The position numbers were made by a program, and so were the translations under genes. This document shows, piece by piece, positions 26,614 through 39,900 of a stretch of DNA of 64,000 nucleotides. Origin of the DNA: Cytospora piceicola (lineage: Eukaryota > Ascomycota > Sordariomycetes > Diaporthales > Cytosporaceae). Where the stretch lies: positions 310,001 through 374,000 of the forward strand of contig JALQBC010000022.1 in NCBI GenBank assembly GCA_023375675.1, written 5' to 3'. Positions within the stretch are counted from its first letter, which is position 1. The number at the start of each line of letters is the position of its first letter. The notes beneath the pieces were generated by a model, which saw only the letters and a program-made list of their open reading frames with translations, was not told where the DNA came from and made no database searches.

Positions 26614-29600
26614 GATTTTAGTCAATAGATGTACACCCTTAATAAGTAATAAACATTGCGATAATAGCATATCCCGTATATAGTTATAAAGTATACAACT
26701 ATATTAGCGCTCATTTTAATAGCTACGTCTACGTAAATTTTTATATAACCTAAATTAATTTTTACTTACTATTTATATATATATATAACACAGCGCGTCT
26801 CTGTATAAGTTTATATTAACGCTTATACGATACCGCCTACTAACTAACCGCCTTTACCTATATAGCTTAAGGTTATAAAGAACTGTTTAATTACTAAAGT
26901 GTTATACGCCGATATAAAGGCTCTGTATATCGAGTAGAATAATTATTCCGACTGCGGCTTAAGACTTCTACCGGTTAACAGAAATAATTATAATACTTTA
27001 CCTTTTCCGGCCGAAGTTATCGACTTAACTATACCTTTACGACGGTTTATATTAACTAATACCCCTATATAGCTATTATTAGGTATAATAGCTTCTATAT
27101 ATCGATTCTTAATAGTATTAAGCCGTATACGGTTAAGCCCGGGTTTAACTACCGGTAATACCTAGGTTATTAAGCCTATATAGAACCCGTTTAATATAAG
27201 CTTCTTAGGTACGATAAAAAAGAGCTTTACTAAGTATATAAAGGACGCGATTAAAAACAGGTACTATAGTAAACGAGAAACGGCTAAAAAAGTAAAACTA
27301 TTATTAGCCCCGATTATAGTTATACTATAGTTAGCCGAGTTTAAATATAACCTAGTCGGTAGCTTAACGATTAAAAAATACTTAAAGATAACTAAATATA
27401 AAAAGCTTACTTTTTAGTTATTCTTCTTATATAGAGATTTTCCTATATACATAGCGCTAACCTATAATCTTTTAACGTGTAGGGGTATTTTAGAGCAGAT
27501 TACGTTAAAGGAGTAGAAACTCGTTATAGTAGTTATATACGATAGTAGCTTAAACATAGTTAAGACTATATAATAGCTAGACGAAATTAAAACGCCTATA
27601 GATACTATAATAGTAACGTATAGAAAAGTACTTACGACTAAGAATAAAATGTTAAAATATATATTAAACTTTATATAAGAATAGGAAGTTAAAGTAATTC
27701 CGGGTTTAGATAAAGACGAAGATAGTCGGAAAGTTATATTTAAGTATAGGCCTATAGTTATTTCGTATAATACTATTACGGTAGAAGAGCTAAATAGTAC
27801 TAAAGATAGCCCGGTTATATAGGTAAAGAAAGAGAAACGATAGACTAAGACAGACGTAATTAAAAGTAAATAAGGCCGTAAGGCGACGTTTAGCCTTAGC
27901 TAACGGAAAATTAAACACGAAGAGTTTAGTATAGTTAAGGCAGAGGTTATTACTTCTGTTAAAGCAGACGTAAACACTGCTATATAAGAATAAGGCGCTA
28001 TAAGAGTAAAGTTACTTACGTTTATTACTCCTGTTTAGATATAGTATATAGTTATAATAAGCCCGGATATAGTTGTTTAAAAAGAGGTAGTTATTATCTA
28101 GGTAAGTTTAAAATCTAATATTATTTTATATATAAACTAACCTTATATATAGGTTAACTAAAGGAAGTAGGCGTAATTAAATAGTCCGGCTATTCGATAA
28201 GATATAAATATATAGAAGACTAAGCGTAATTAACCGGCGGTACCTCCCTACTAAAACTTAAATAACCTGTTAAGTAATATCGAGATATATAATCTTATTA
28301 TAGAAGAGTAGTATAAGGCTATACGGTTTTAATTTAGTATATATAAATAGAATATATAACTATTTCCTTTTATTTAAATAATCTTAATATCTGTTTCCGT
28401 ATCTGACTCTACGTTTAGCAAATATATATTAACACCCTTTTCCTTTAGCTATATACGGAAATACGTAAAGCTGCTTATATATAAAGATAAGAAAGATATT
28501 ATAGGTTAGTAGCTTTTATTTATATATAGTCGAAGTCGTGTTTTAAATATATTATACTTAGCGATATATAAATATATACAGCCTACAGGCGGTAGTCGCT
28601 CGGGAAAACTATTAAATAAATTAACTATCTCTTAACAGATCGTTATCGTTAAAACGGGTAAGTAAGCGTTTAGATCGATATCGTTATACTCGATTAGGGC
28701 TAGTAGCTCTTTAAGTATATCCGAAGATAGTGTTACCTAATAGTCTTTAATATTATCTCTATTAGGTATATAATATAGTATTTACAGCTTACCCGGTATA
28801 ATATATAGTTTAGCCCTTTATTTCTTAATATAGTAGGCGTTTTATAGCCGTATAAACTCGGTAAACTTAAATTTAATCTTAAGTATATATATAAAGAGAA
28901 AAGTAACCTTATTAGTAAAGCTATACTAATCCTATATTAAAGACGCCTTAAAATACTTAAAGTAGTCTTATATTTATATATTAATAAATGTTAATTAAAG
29001 GTATTCGAACGTATACACTTTTTAAAAGATAGCTTAACCCTCGTTTAAACTTCCCTACTACCGTTTAATTTTAACGTTATATATACTTTTATTGTATATT
29101 TAATATTAATAAAAGGCTAAGGTTAAAGTACCTTATACTAGCTCTGTATTATTATCCTTAGTTTTAATTTCTTCCGAGGGCTTTTAAACTTTATCGGGCG
29201 TAAGCGTATAAATATTAACGCCTTCGTCTATTACTATACGGATTAATATAACAGGTACTACTCGGTTTTTAAATAAAGACGTCCGGTAATAGTTCGGATA
29301 CGGCTATATATAAGGTTAGTAAAGGCGTTAGATAAAGTCGGTATAAAGTAATATATAGTAATAGGCCCCGGCGATAAGTAGCGTTTTACAACTACGGTTT
29401 ACTCGGATAAGTAAGGGTATATACCTGTACTGTTAGATAATCCGTATATACTACGTAAGTATATTCCGAGCCGTTTTAACAGATATACTAGTATAAAACT
29501 ATACTATATACTTTAAATAGGTATTAATACTAGCGTAGTATTTAATACTCTATCTGCTTAGCTTTATATAGCCGTCGATTAACTATATAAAGTTAAGACT

Positions 29601-32157
29601 ATTATAAGTTTAACCTTTACGACGTCGGTATGTTTTTTTATAGCGATAATCGATACCGGCTTAGTAGAACTTAGGGTATACCTTAAAAAGGACTTCTTAT
29701 AAAATGTCGATTATACGTTATTATAGGTATATATAAAGTATATTCCTCTTTATTCGTACGGCTAGGTTCTCGATAAACTATTTATTTTCGAAGAACTCTT
29801 ATAGGTAAGTTTAAGTATTTTTAATCTGTTAAGTATTACGCTAGCGGAAGATACCTATACCTTTTCGGATCTGTATAAGCCTGCCTATAGTTACTTTTTA
29901 GTCTTCCTTTATAATAAGAAACTTAAGTATCTGTTTATTTAAAAGGCCTTATTCGAACTAAAGCTTATAAACTTAGCGTTATAAAGCCGGCGTTTTAACT
30001 ATACGCTTTTATATAAGCTAAAGTAACTACTTCTTTATATAATTACGAAGTGTACGTTCCTTACTAGTTATACCGAAATAATACTTAAACTCGGCTTAGA
30101 TTTTTAATACCGAGTTACTTTCTAATAAACGTTTCTTAACGAGTATACGATAACGTTTAAGTAAGGCCGGTAGCCGCCCGGTATACGGTATTATATCTTA
30201 ACTTTAATAGGAATATATTAGTAGGTATTATATTATAATAAGCCTTATACGTAGTGTTTATACCTTAATAATACTTATAACTATACGTAGTTATACTATA
30301 TTACGTTATATATATACGAACAGGCTTAATTAGGACCGAAAACTTTTTATTTATAGTAGATAAGGCTTAATAAGCTCTATATTAGCCGAATTAATTCCGT
30401 TTCCCGAAGATTAGCTATAAACAGACCGAACTTAGCTAGGCTACGCCTAGTACGCCTTTACTATAAGGGTATTTTCCTTATAAACGCCGAATCTTATCCT
30501 TTTATAGCTATATATAAGAGATCGTAATAGTTTAAAGAACGCTAATAACTATATAACTAAACGTAAATATCTGTAAATATATATAAGCCTATACGTTTTC
30601 GCTTAAATACCGAAGGAGTTATACGAACGTAGCTTAGTATCGATCTTTATATATAACGTTATAAACGCTCTAGTAAGAGTCTGTTAAAGCTAGTTCGAGC
30701 TAGTATAAGTTTAAACAGGCTATTATATACCGAATTAAAGCTAAATAGGTATCCGTAATATAGGAGAGGCTTAGTTTTAAGCCGTATAAGCCCGGTCGGG
30801 GGTAAAGTAAGCCGTAGTATAACGAGAACGTTTACGAGAACTTTAGTTAAAAGTAACTAAGTTTTAGATAAAGCTATACTAAGAAATAATAATACGTTTA
30901 TTAGTATTCGAGTTCGCGCGGTCTATAATACTTTTAGTAATATAAGCTATTTTTTCTGTAAATCGGTTAGCTACTCTGTATATAATCGGAGCGGTTTTAT
31001 ATATAGCTGTATAAGGATATATAAGGATATACTTCGAATCGAGTAGTTAAACGCGCCCGACTTATATTAATAGTTACTATATACGCCTAAGAATATTAAA
31101 CCTTCGTCGTATATATACTTAGCGAAAAAACTTTTACTACGTAGGCTTACGTAGGTTTTATACAGGGTTGTATTTTACTCGTTATAATTAGAAAAGAGGT
31201 AACTAATAATAGACGAGAATTACTATTAGCGTATAGGCTTAAATAGGTTAAGCTAAAACTATTTAGACTTAAACACGCGCTTTAACTTAACGAAACGGCG
31301 GATACGCTATATATATATTAGTATATCCTTAAATAAGTAAAAGCTAAGGCCGTATATACTTTCTTATCTATAAACTAAGTAATATAACGTTAACAGTCGC
31401 CGAACGAATAATCGAGGATTTATTAAAGGTAGTATAAAGTAAGCTAAACAGAGGTTAAGCTTTAATCGAGTACGGCTAAGGCGATAAAAAGCCGATCGTT
31501 CTTATATACTTAAGAACTAACATCTTTCGAGTCTATACTAAGCTAAACAGTATAGTCTTTAACCTCGTTGCTATCCTTACTAGTCTAATAGGTAGGATTA
31601 GCTATAATTAAGCCTGTTCCCGTTTAGACAGGAGTATACTATAATACGTTAATCTAATTATAGCTAACTAAGCTTATAGAGTCTAAAGTTAGCTTAAGTA
31701 TTTATATAAAACCCGTTCCCTATAATTAAACTATCGCGTCTGCTATAGTTAATCGTATCTCGCCTAAAATCGACTATTTTAAATAAAAAAAAAGTAATAT
31801 TATATAAATTCGACGATAGTAATTATAATATAAATATACTTATATTATAATATAGTATACGCGGTAGTATAACTAAAAGTAAAGGAACGTACCGTTATAT
31901 ATAATTAGTTAAGAAAAAAGGGAACGGCTAGTAGGCGCGCTATAGGGAGGTTTTAGGTCAGATCTACAGTAACTATAGGATCTGATTAGTTAAAGTAAGA
32001 CGCCGGCCCCGTACCTGCCTTATCTAGCTTTATAATTTACTAAGGGTGTACGCCCTTTATCTAGGTAAATATTACTGTATATAATATATATATGCCCGTA
32101 AGCGAGTGTACGTAATTACATTCTACTCTATACGGCGGTGTACGTATATGGAAATTT

Positions 32158-32190
32158 GACTTTCCGCAGAGATTGCACTGCCGCGCACTA
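32158..32190 (-). repeat. Right terminal inverted repeat
   Basis: Reverse complement of the left repeat. The single difference, second base from the tip (CACTA instead of CACCA), is a CpA to TpA transition, consistent with RIP touching this end. Confidence 0.85.
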
Positions 32191-32192
32191 TA

Positions 32193-33448
32193 ACATATGT
32201 GTGAAGATGGACAAAGATAGCAACTGGTTATATCTGGACAGGCATAATCCTCGACATTGCGCAAAGCCCCACAGGCACAGGTCCCGGATCAGGGTTGGTA
32301 CGGTAGAGTTATGATAACTTTGTCGACTCGGGCCTAGCTGACATTGGCGAGAGTACCACAGTAACGGCCGAGTGTACTGGCGCTCCAAAAACAGCATTGA
32401 TTGTGGGTGTGGATGTGGGTGTGAGAGGCGCAGCCGCGGGGGGGGGGGGCGCTTGAGACTTGGCCAGGTTTCTCAATCAAGCGCGACATTGTCGCACAGC
32501 GTCGGCCTTTGAAACGATGGGCGATGCGATGCGCAAATCAGCAGATTGCTTGACGTGGTGGCAAGGCTGTGACAAGATGAACCGCAGCTGTCTGATACCT
32601 CTGCCCTATCGGGTTGTTCTCGGATGATGAGCGGGTTGGGGGCAGAATACATCGCAGCAGTGGCTTGTCTCGTGTGTGTCTCTTTCTCTAATTTTGGATC
32701 TGGGTTTCCCCAGGTCGTGGCCCTTTTGAGATAACCAACATACCTACGTACACACCTACATGACATGTATCCCGAAATAGATCGATGGCAATATCCCTTG
32801 TCAGTCGACCTCACTCCGGTTTCAGAAGGCCCCGGCAGGTCGGTAAGACGGGAGACGGGAGGCGAGAAAGACGGGTTGGACGGAACGGAACGGCAAAACT
32901 GGGGCCGACCGCCGTTCCAGGTTCAAATGTTGGTCCCAGGCCACGCACGTCCCGATCGATAAGTGGGCCCCTTCCCGGCCTGCAACTCGAGTGCTTTCAA
33001 TTTATCCTGACACGTGATAGCGCGAAGTGAAGGCAGACAGACAGACACGTGCCGCCACCCCGAAAGCCTCGTCTTACTCTCTGCATCCACGGTCCCATGA
33101 CGGAGCACTTCAAGCTCCAACACGCGTCCATCAACCTAAACAGCAACCATTGTTCCTTCTTCTCAAGACTGCCGACCAGCTTAATAGCTGTTCTTGTCCA
33201 CCTCTGGCCCCCACCGTGCCGTTGGAAAAATAGGAACCCATCGACTACTAGCGCCTATCACGTAGCTCCAAGTGGAGAGGTGCCGTGAATCGGTGGTGCC
33301 CGCCAATCCGTTCGCAGCCTTCTGACCGAGGTCAAAGGATACCTACTGCGTTCTATCATCACAATCATTTCTGAGCCTTGCTGAGCCATCACAATCAGGT
33401 GCACGAGGCCTCTGGTGCTGGTCGTGCCCGTCTTCAAATCTCGCCAAT
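32193..33448. promoter_or_regulatory. Upstream region of the RAD3 homologue
   Basis: This lies between the transposon's right end and the helicase start codon. It has ordinary composition and a 12-G run at 32438-32449. Two CACGTG sites (about 33011-33016 and 33046-33051) could be bound by bHLH factors. The promoter probably lies in the last few hundred bases. No gene is visible. Confidence 0.45.
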
Positions 33449-36251
33449 ATGAAGTTCAATATAGAGTACGTTGTACATTGCTTCATGGAAGGGCTCTATA
33501 ACTGATAGACACCACAGCGACTTGCCGGTCCTATTCCCATACCCACGCATTTACCCTGGTGTGTTTGCTCTGCCCCCCTCCAAAATACATCTGTGGTATT
33601 GTCATAACCAACTAACAACAGGCAGAGCAATATGCGTGAGTCCAAATCCTTTACAACCGTCTCTATTATCTCGAGAAGCCGCTAACCCTCCTCTCTAGAT
33701 ATATGTGTGATCTAAAAAGTAAGGACTTCGACTCTCATCGCAAAATAAAACAATCCACAACAGACACTGACCCTGATCAACCCAGGAACACTGGATGCCG
33801 GCGGGCATTGCGTATTGGAAATGCCGTCAGGGACCGGCAAGACCGTCTCACTCTTATCCCTCATTGTTGCCTATCAGCAGTACTACCCGGAGAAGCGGAA
33901 GCTTGTCTACTGCTCCCGTAAGCTTTGAGTGTCCCACGAGACACTGGACGAGTGTTGCTGATGTATATGCTCGTTACCAGGTACCATGTCCGAGATTGAA
34001 AAGGCCTTGGCAGAATTGAAGGCCCTCATGAAGTATCGCTCTGAAGAGCTTGGCTACGAAGAGGAGTTCCGGGGACTTGGCCTGACAAGTCGGAAGAATC
34101 TTTGTCTCCATCCTTCGGTCAAGCGAGAGAAGAGTGGCACAGTTGTCGATGCGCGATGTCGCAGCTTGACGGCCGGCTTCGTCAAGGAGAAAAAGGAACG
34201 TGGCGAGAACGTCGATCTTTGCGTCTATCATGATGTACTTTGCGCACCTCCCTACTTACCCCGACAATGCTGACACCAGTAGAACCTCGACCTCCTCGAG
34301 GCTCATGACCTCATACCGAACGGCGTCTGGACATTCGACGGCCTAATTCGGTACGGCGAGCAGCACAAACAATGCCCGTACTTCACAGCCCGCCGCATGG
34401 TAAGCCACTGTCTGCGTTGAGTCGTACCTGCCTGCAGTGCTGAAACTTGAACAGATGCAATTTTGCAACGTTATCATATACTCCTACCACTATCTTCTGG
34501 ACCCCAAAATTGCCGAGCGTGTTTCCAAGGACTTGTCCAAGGACTGCATCGTCGTATTTGATGAGGCTCACAACATCGACAACGTCTGTATCGAGTCTCT
34601 CAGTACTGACATCACCGAGGACTCCCTAAGGAAAGCCACACGCGGCGCACAAAACCTTGAGAGAAAAATCTCTGAGATGAGGGAGACTGATCAGAAGGCC
34701 CTTGAGAATGAATACCAAAAACTCGTCGAGGGCCTGAGGGAAGCGGACGAGGCACGGCAGGAAGACGCGCTCATGGCGAACCCTGTTCTGCCAGAGGATC
34801 TACTGACAGAGGCAGTGCCAGGCAATATCAGGAGAGCGGAACACTTTGTGGCTTTCCTCAAGAGATTCATCGAATACCTCAAGACACGCATGAAGGTCCG
34901 ACAGGTCATCTCCGAGACCCCGCCGTCGTTCTTGGCCCATCTCAAGGAGTATACTTTCATTGAGAAGAAACCGCTGAGGTTCTGCGCCGAGCGCCTGACC
35001 TCCTTGGTGCGGACACTCGAGCTCACCAATATCGAGGACTACCAACCCCTGCAAGAGGTAGCCACCTTTGCCACCCTCGTTGCGACATATGAGAAGGGGT
35101 TCCTTCTCATCCTCGAGCCTTACGAATCAGACACGGCAGAGGTGCCCAATCCGATACTCCACTTCACATGTCTGGATGCAGCAATCGCCATCAAGCCGGT
35201 GTTTGACCGGTTTGCCTCCGTCATCATAACTTCTGGGACTATCTCGCCCCTTGAAATGTATCCAAAGATGCTAGGGTTCACCACAGTTGTGCAAGAGTCT
35301 TACGCCATCACTTTGGCTAGGCGCTCGTTCCTGCCGATGATAGTAACACGGGGAAGCGACCAAGCCGCCATCTCTACGAGCTTCCAGGTACGCAACGAGC
35401 CGAGCGTCGTGCGTAACTACGGAAACCTCTTGACAGAGTTTGCGAAAATTACACCGGACGGCTTGGTCGTCTTCTTCCCCTCCTATCTTTATATGGAGTC
35501 TATTATCAGCATGTGGCAGGGTATGGGGATCCTCAATGAGGTATGGAAGTACAAGCTCATCCTCGTCGAGACGCCTGACGCCCAAGAGACTTCGCTAGCA
35601 CTCGAGACTTACCGGACTGCATGCTGCAATGGCCGTGGTGCGGTCCTGTTGTGTGTCGCCCGTGGCAAGGTCTCGGAAGGTATCGATTTCGACCACCAGT
35701 ATGGACGGACGGTGTTGTGTATAGGCGTGCCTTTCCAGTACACCGAATCGCGCATCCTCAAGGCTCGCCTGGAGTTCTTGAGAGAGACCTACCGCATTCG
35801 CGAGAACGACTTCCTCTCCTTCGACGCCATGCGTCACGCTGCCCAGTGCCTGGGACGGGTGCTGAGAGGCAAGGACGACTACGGGATCATGGTGTTGGCA
35901 GATAGACGTTTCCAGAAGAAGCGGACGCAGCTCCCCAAGTGGATCAACCAAGCCTTGTTGGATGCCGACAGCAACCTCAGCACGGATATGGCGGTCAGTA
36001 GCGCCAGGCGGTTCTTGAGGGGCATGGCTCAGCCTTTCAAGGCGGAGGATCAGGAGGGTATCAGCACCTGGAGCGAAGTCGATCTGAAGAGACACCAGGA
36101 GCAGCTCGATGAGCAACGGATACAGGACTTGCAGGAAGCACAACTTGATGGGGACGGTGTCCCAGCACAGGACCTGTTGGAAGTTGACCCCGATGATTAT
36201 ATGGGCGGCGACGATCTGGATGAGGGTATGATGGAACTTGACAACATGTAG
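33449..36251 (+). CDS. RAD3: TFIIH DNA helicase Rad3/XPD
   Basis: ATP-dependent 5'-3' DNA helicase of TFIIH, needed for nucleotide excision repair and RNA polymerase II initiation. Eight exons: 33449-33465, 33518-33558, 33626-33635, 33699-33718, 33786-33917, 33981-34234, 34283-34399 and 34455-36251. Every junction restores residues shared with yeast Rad3 ([19 protein letters not shown], then EQYAYMCDLKRTLD). The product is 795 residues; yeast Rad3 is 778. Walker A is MPSGTGKT (42-49) and the DEAH box is 233-236. The four Fe-S cluster cysteines are present (contexts NLC, ARC, DLC and KQCPY). Motif VI is QCLGRVLRG. The first four exons are 17, 41, 10 and 20 nt, which is unusually fragmented. 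It converges on the DDHD phospholipase gene. Confidence 0.96.
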
Positions 36252-36940
36252 GCCGGTGAAGGCTAGATATGATTTACCATCACATGGCGGTTTTGCTGGT
36301 CCAATCCTGGTTAGTACACTACAACTCTACGCACCTGACTGCTTGAGATCTGTTGATTTCAAATCAGGAGATACAGAGAGCGAGGGAGAAACCAAGCAAA
36401 GAAAGAAGCAAGAAAATAATTATAATTCTTGTTGATTTCCCGCCTATCTTTGCTTTGATTAGGAGATTTCCTACCCAGCGCCCCAGACGAACCTACCAAT
36501 GGTGGGTATCTTTTGGTTTTCTATATATGACGCGGGCTGGCCAAGAAACAGATGCCCTTTGACAAGGATAATCAGGAAGACAACGTCCTCTGTGCGATAA
36601 GTCGACTCTAGGTACTTTTTCCTCTCGCATGATCTGTTGTGGCCTATCCATGTCCATCTGTCCGGTTTTTCGCTTGCGTTCAATTGAGAATCTGGGTGTT
36701 GGAGCACACAGGTGGTGCAACCAGTTGACATAAACAACAAGAGCAGATAGCTTCTTACTGGTAACATATACTAGACAAATATATACTCCTTCGTCATTGC
36801 AGGTCTTTGTGCCCTGCGCCGTTATGTACATAAGTCAGACCCTACATGCTTCTGAATCACCATGCTTGCGGTTGATCATATTTGCCATCTTGGTCGTATA
36901 CCCCAAGTCGTGGGCATGCATCACCATCCTTGAATTGGCT
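36252..36940. other. Convergent intergenic region
   Basis: The 689 bp between two convergent stop codons should hold both 3' UTRs. No coding or RNA feature is recognisable. Confidence 0.6.
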
Positions 36941-39900
36941 CTATTTTCCAAGTCTATCTCTTCGTGTTAACTTTACTGCCCTCAAAGCCGGCAAAGTATT
37001 CTGCCGGCCAGGTTCCCGGCCAATCTCCATGCAGAGCAAACGGACAAGGTCGTGATTTGTCCAATAACTCGTATGTGCTGAAAGCATGTTTAGGTATTGA
37101 AGCTCCAACGGGCCAGATCCAGAGCGTAGGTAGTAATCGACCTGCCCGTTATCATTGAGGAGGAACGCCTTCCTCTCCGCGACCTCTTCTCTCGTAAAGT
37201 CATGCACCTCCAACTCGAGTTGAGAAGGCAGCCTAGTCGTCGGTGGTCTGGCTGGAACGGGCAGCTCAGAGGAAGCCGCGCCGACGGGAACCCATCGCTG
37301 GAACCAGGATGTCGCCGTGCTGGGGACATATGCCGTCTTCAAGCTTTCAGCATACACCGGATCGATAGTGCCATTCAGTAGGTACGCTATCGGATCTTCC
37401 TTGGCCAGGATGTTGTATATATTGTCCACGGCCAGGCAGCCAAATGAGCCCGCCTCACCGACTACATCGTTGGCAACCGTGTCCTGCAAGAAATGGGGTT
37501 AGTTGTTTGTTCAGCGCCAGTGCTCGACAAGAAAGAAAGAAAATAATACGGTTTCAGTGAGTGTTGAGCATCCTGAAGGAAACAATCGGCGTCAAACACC
37601 AGAAATAAACCGCACAGGGGTAGTCACTGACAAGCCCCTAGTTGTGCGGCATAGCTCATACACACTCGCTCGATTTCAAGAAGTAAATGGAGAATGAAAA
37701 ACCATGCTTACGCTGGGTTCCGACCCAGGCTTCCGCCGTCCTCTTCGAGGCATGAGGCTCCCTCGTTCTAGAAGAAGGAAGAACCCCGCCGGGGAGCCGA
37801 GGAGGAACAAGTTGGTAGTGTCGAATTCAAAAAATTGCGTTTCGGGATCTGGTTTACTCAGGTCTAATGGTAGAGGAATGCTCGGCTGTCTGGAGAGCAC
37901 ATCAAGCGTCATGACACTACCCAGAGAATGAGCGATGAGATGGACCCTTCCCTCACTTGTGAAGCGCGGGTTGTTGCGGCACCACAACCGGTATACGCGA
38001 TTCGCTTCGGTAACGAGTGCGGATATCATCTTGGGCTTGTTGTGCGACATATAGAATGGTATATCGAACATGACGCTAATAACATTTCTGAAGTTAGTAA
38101 TTGCTGAGAGGTGAAGGAGGAGACAAGAAACACAACCCAAGAGCACAGGATGTCCCAGCTCCTGAGAACGAGCTGTCTCACAACCTGAGTTGACAAGGGC
38201 AGAAGTGTTGCTCCCAAGGCTGCTTACTCGCTGATCAGGCCTCGAACTGCTGGGATGGTGTTGGGCTCGATATCCTTAAGATTGAAGTTCCCAGTCGCGG
38301 AATTAGCTGCGTCTGCGTCGGTCATTGGCCCTCCGTCCTCGAACGACAAATGATGCCTCCAATTGACTGCGTAGTAATCAGCATCAGGTCTCAATGCAAT
38401 GGGCAGGGAAGGGGGGGGGGGGCGGTATGAGCGCAGAAGAGTGATATTGTTTTGGAGGTACTGACCTGGGAGGACCATGATTCCATTGTGCCCTTCTCGC
38501 AGGACAGAATGTACCGATCCGTCTTTGGCTTGTAATTGTACTGACCGCCGGAATGCAGTGATGGCATGGGTAAAGTGAAAACTCTCGACTCTTTCCGCAA
38601 ATTTCTGACCGATCCCGTGGGCCACAAGCACGAGGTCTGTGATATTCCCGCAAGCTTTCTCTGCTCCACAACCGGGACAAGTCTCTGGCGACGACGTCCC
38701 CGTAGCAGCCGCGCCCGAAATAGAACTTCGCGAACCTTTGATATTTGGTATTTGCTTTTTCTTCTCGTGTAATTTATTCCAGATGCTTCGATCAAAACCC
38801 CTCACAACAGGAAGTCCAACTGTTAAACCCTTCATGATCTTTTGTAGTGGCTTCCTGCCGTAATAGGCAGACGGCCTAAGGCTTGGCTTCAGCAGGAAAG
38901 CCGTCTTTGCATCTTTGTAAATGACATGATATGTTGCAAAGCCTCGCGTAGAGACCGAGTTATCGGGAGACTCGGTCGGACCGGCTTGAACAGGTTCCAG
39001 CGTTCCTTCGGCAGAAGCTTCGCCGTGGAAACACCTGGCAGCGCAGAAGGGGTCAGAGGAGATTGGCGGTTCCGGAATATCAAGATCCTCATTGCTCGCT
39101 GCAGCAGGTGCGACTAGCTGAGGCCATAGTGGTTGAGAGACCTTCTCCTCTCCCAAAGGACCAACTTCAACGGCACAACGAAGCTCATCCTGCCATTCCT
39201 GGCTGAACGCTCGCAACTCTCGGTAGCCCGCCTCGAGCTGGTTTGCGACAGCTGGGTCGACAGGCACCATGGTATCTCTGTGAGAGTAAGGAAGTTAGTT
39301 TCAGCCTGGTACTATTGCAGTCATGGAAGACAAAGTGATAGGAAGACAGGAAATAATAGAAGAGAGTAGCGGAGCAAATACATGGCTATGGAGCCAATGG
39401 ACTGCAGGTCAAACAACGTACTTGAAAAACCAAGTTGCTCTGCTCACTATTGCAATGTCATTGACCGGCGACCAGTATATAGGTTTCATTTGCAACACAG
39501 GCAGAGACACTTCATGTAGTCTCGACACTCCTACTGGCACATCAACAACGCGAGGATCGAGCGCGACACAAGTGCTTCCGTCCGGAATGGCACACGTCGC
39601 GTCAGCTTGGCCGCCTTCGCCGTCAACTATGTGCTCTATTGTGGCCTGGTCTTGGGTAGTAGAGGGGTGGATCTCTTGTGAAGACCCAGCTAGATTCAAG
39701 GGTGCCTCGCTAACTGGATCTCCTACCCTGAGGAAAGGTTTCCCAGAGATACCATCTTCAATAACAGGGGGGCGAGCGGGGATATATGCCATATGCCCTT
39801 GATTTGTTGTATTACTCAGTTTGGAAGTGTATTTTTCGAGCTGAGGCGAGGTCCCAAGGGATACCTTATTGGCGCGGCTGGCTTTCGATGTCGAACGACT

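Larger units (their letters stand above)
26579..32192. mobile_element. RIP-degraded TIR transposon, 5.6 kb
   Basis: Two inverted copies of a 33-bp sequence bound this element, at 26581-26613 (starts TGGTGCGCGGCAGTGCAATC) and 32158-32190. They differ at one base, a C to T change in CpA context on the right end. Each is flanked by a TA dinucleotide (26579-26580, 32191-32192), compatible with a TA target duplication. Similarity continues more weakly inward, with GTACACC at 26631-26637 and on the opposite strand near 32140-32146. The interior (about 26650-32040) is AT-rich and nearly free of CA and TG, so it has been through RIP; no protein can be read. TA duplication suggests a Tc1/mariner/pogo-type element, but 5.6 kb is long for that class, so a nested insertion or another TIR superfamily is possible. 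Confidence 0.75.

Noticed and set aside
29641..29680. IIDTGL-like reading within the RIPed element, resembling a retroviral protease site
   Set aside because: Only a few residues in RIP-mutated DNA, with no other protease, RT or gag motif in a consistent order. Chance cannot be excluded.
30944..31000. Possible degraded CCHC zinc knuckle in the RIPed element
   Set aside because: It needs assumed RIP reversals and the final Cys is missing.
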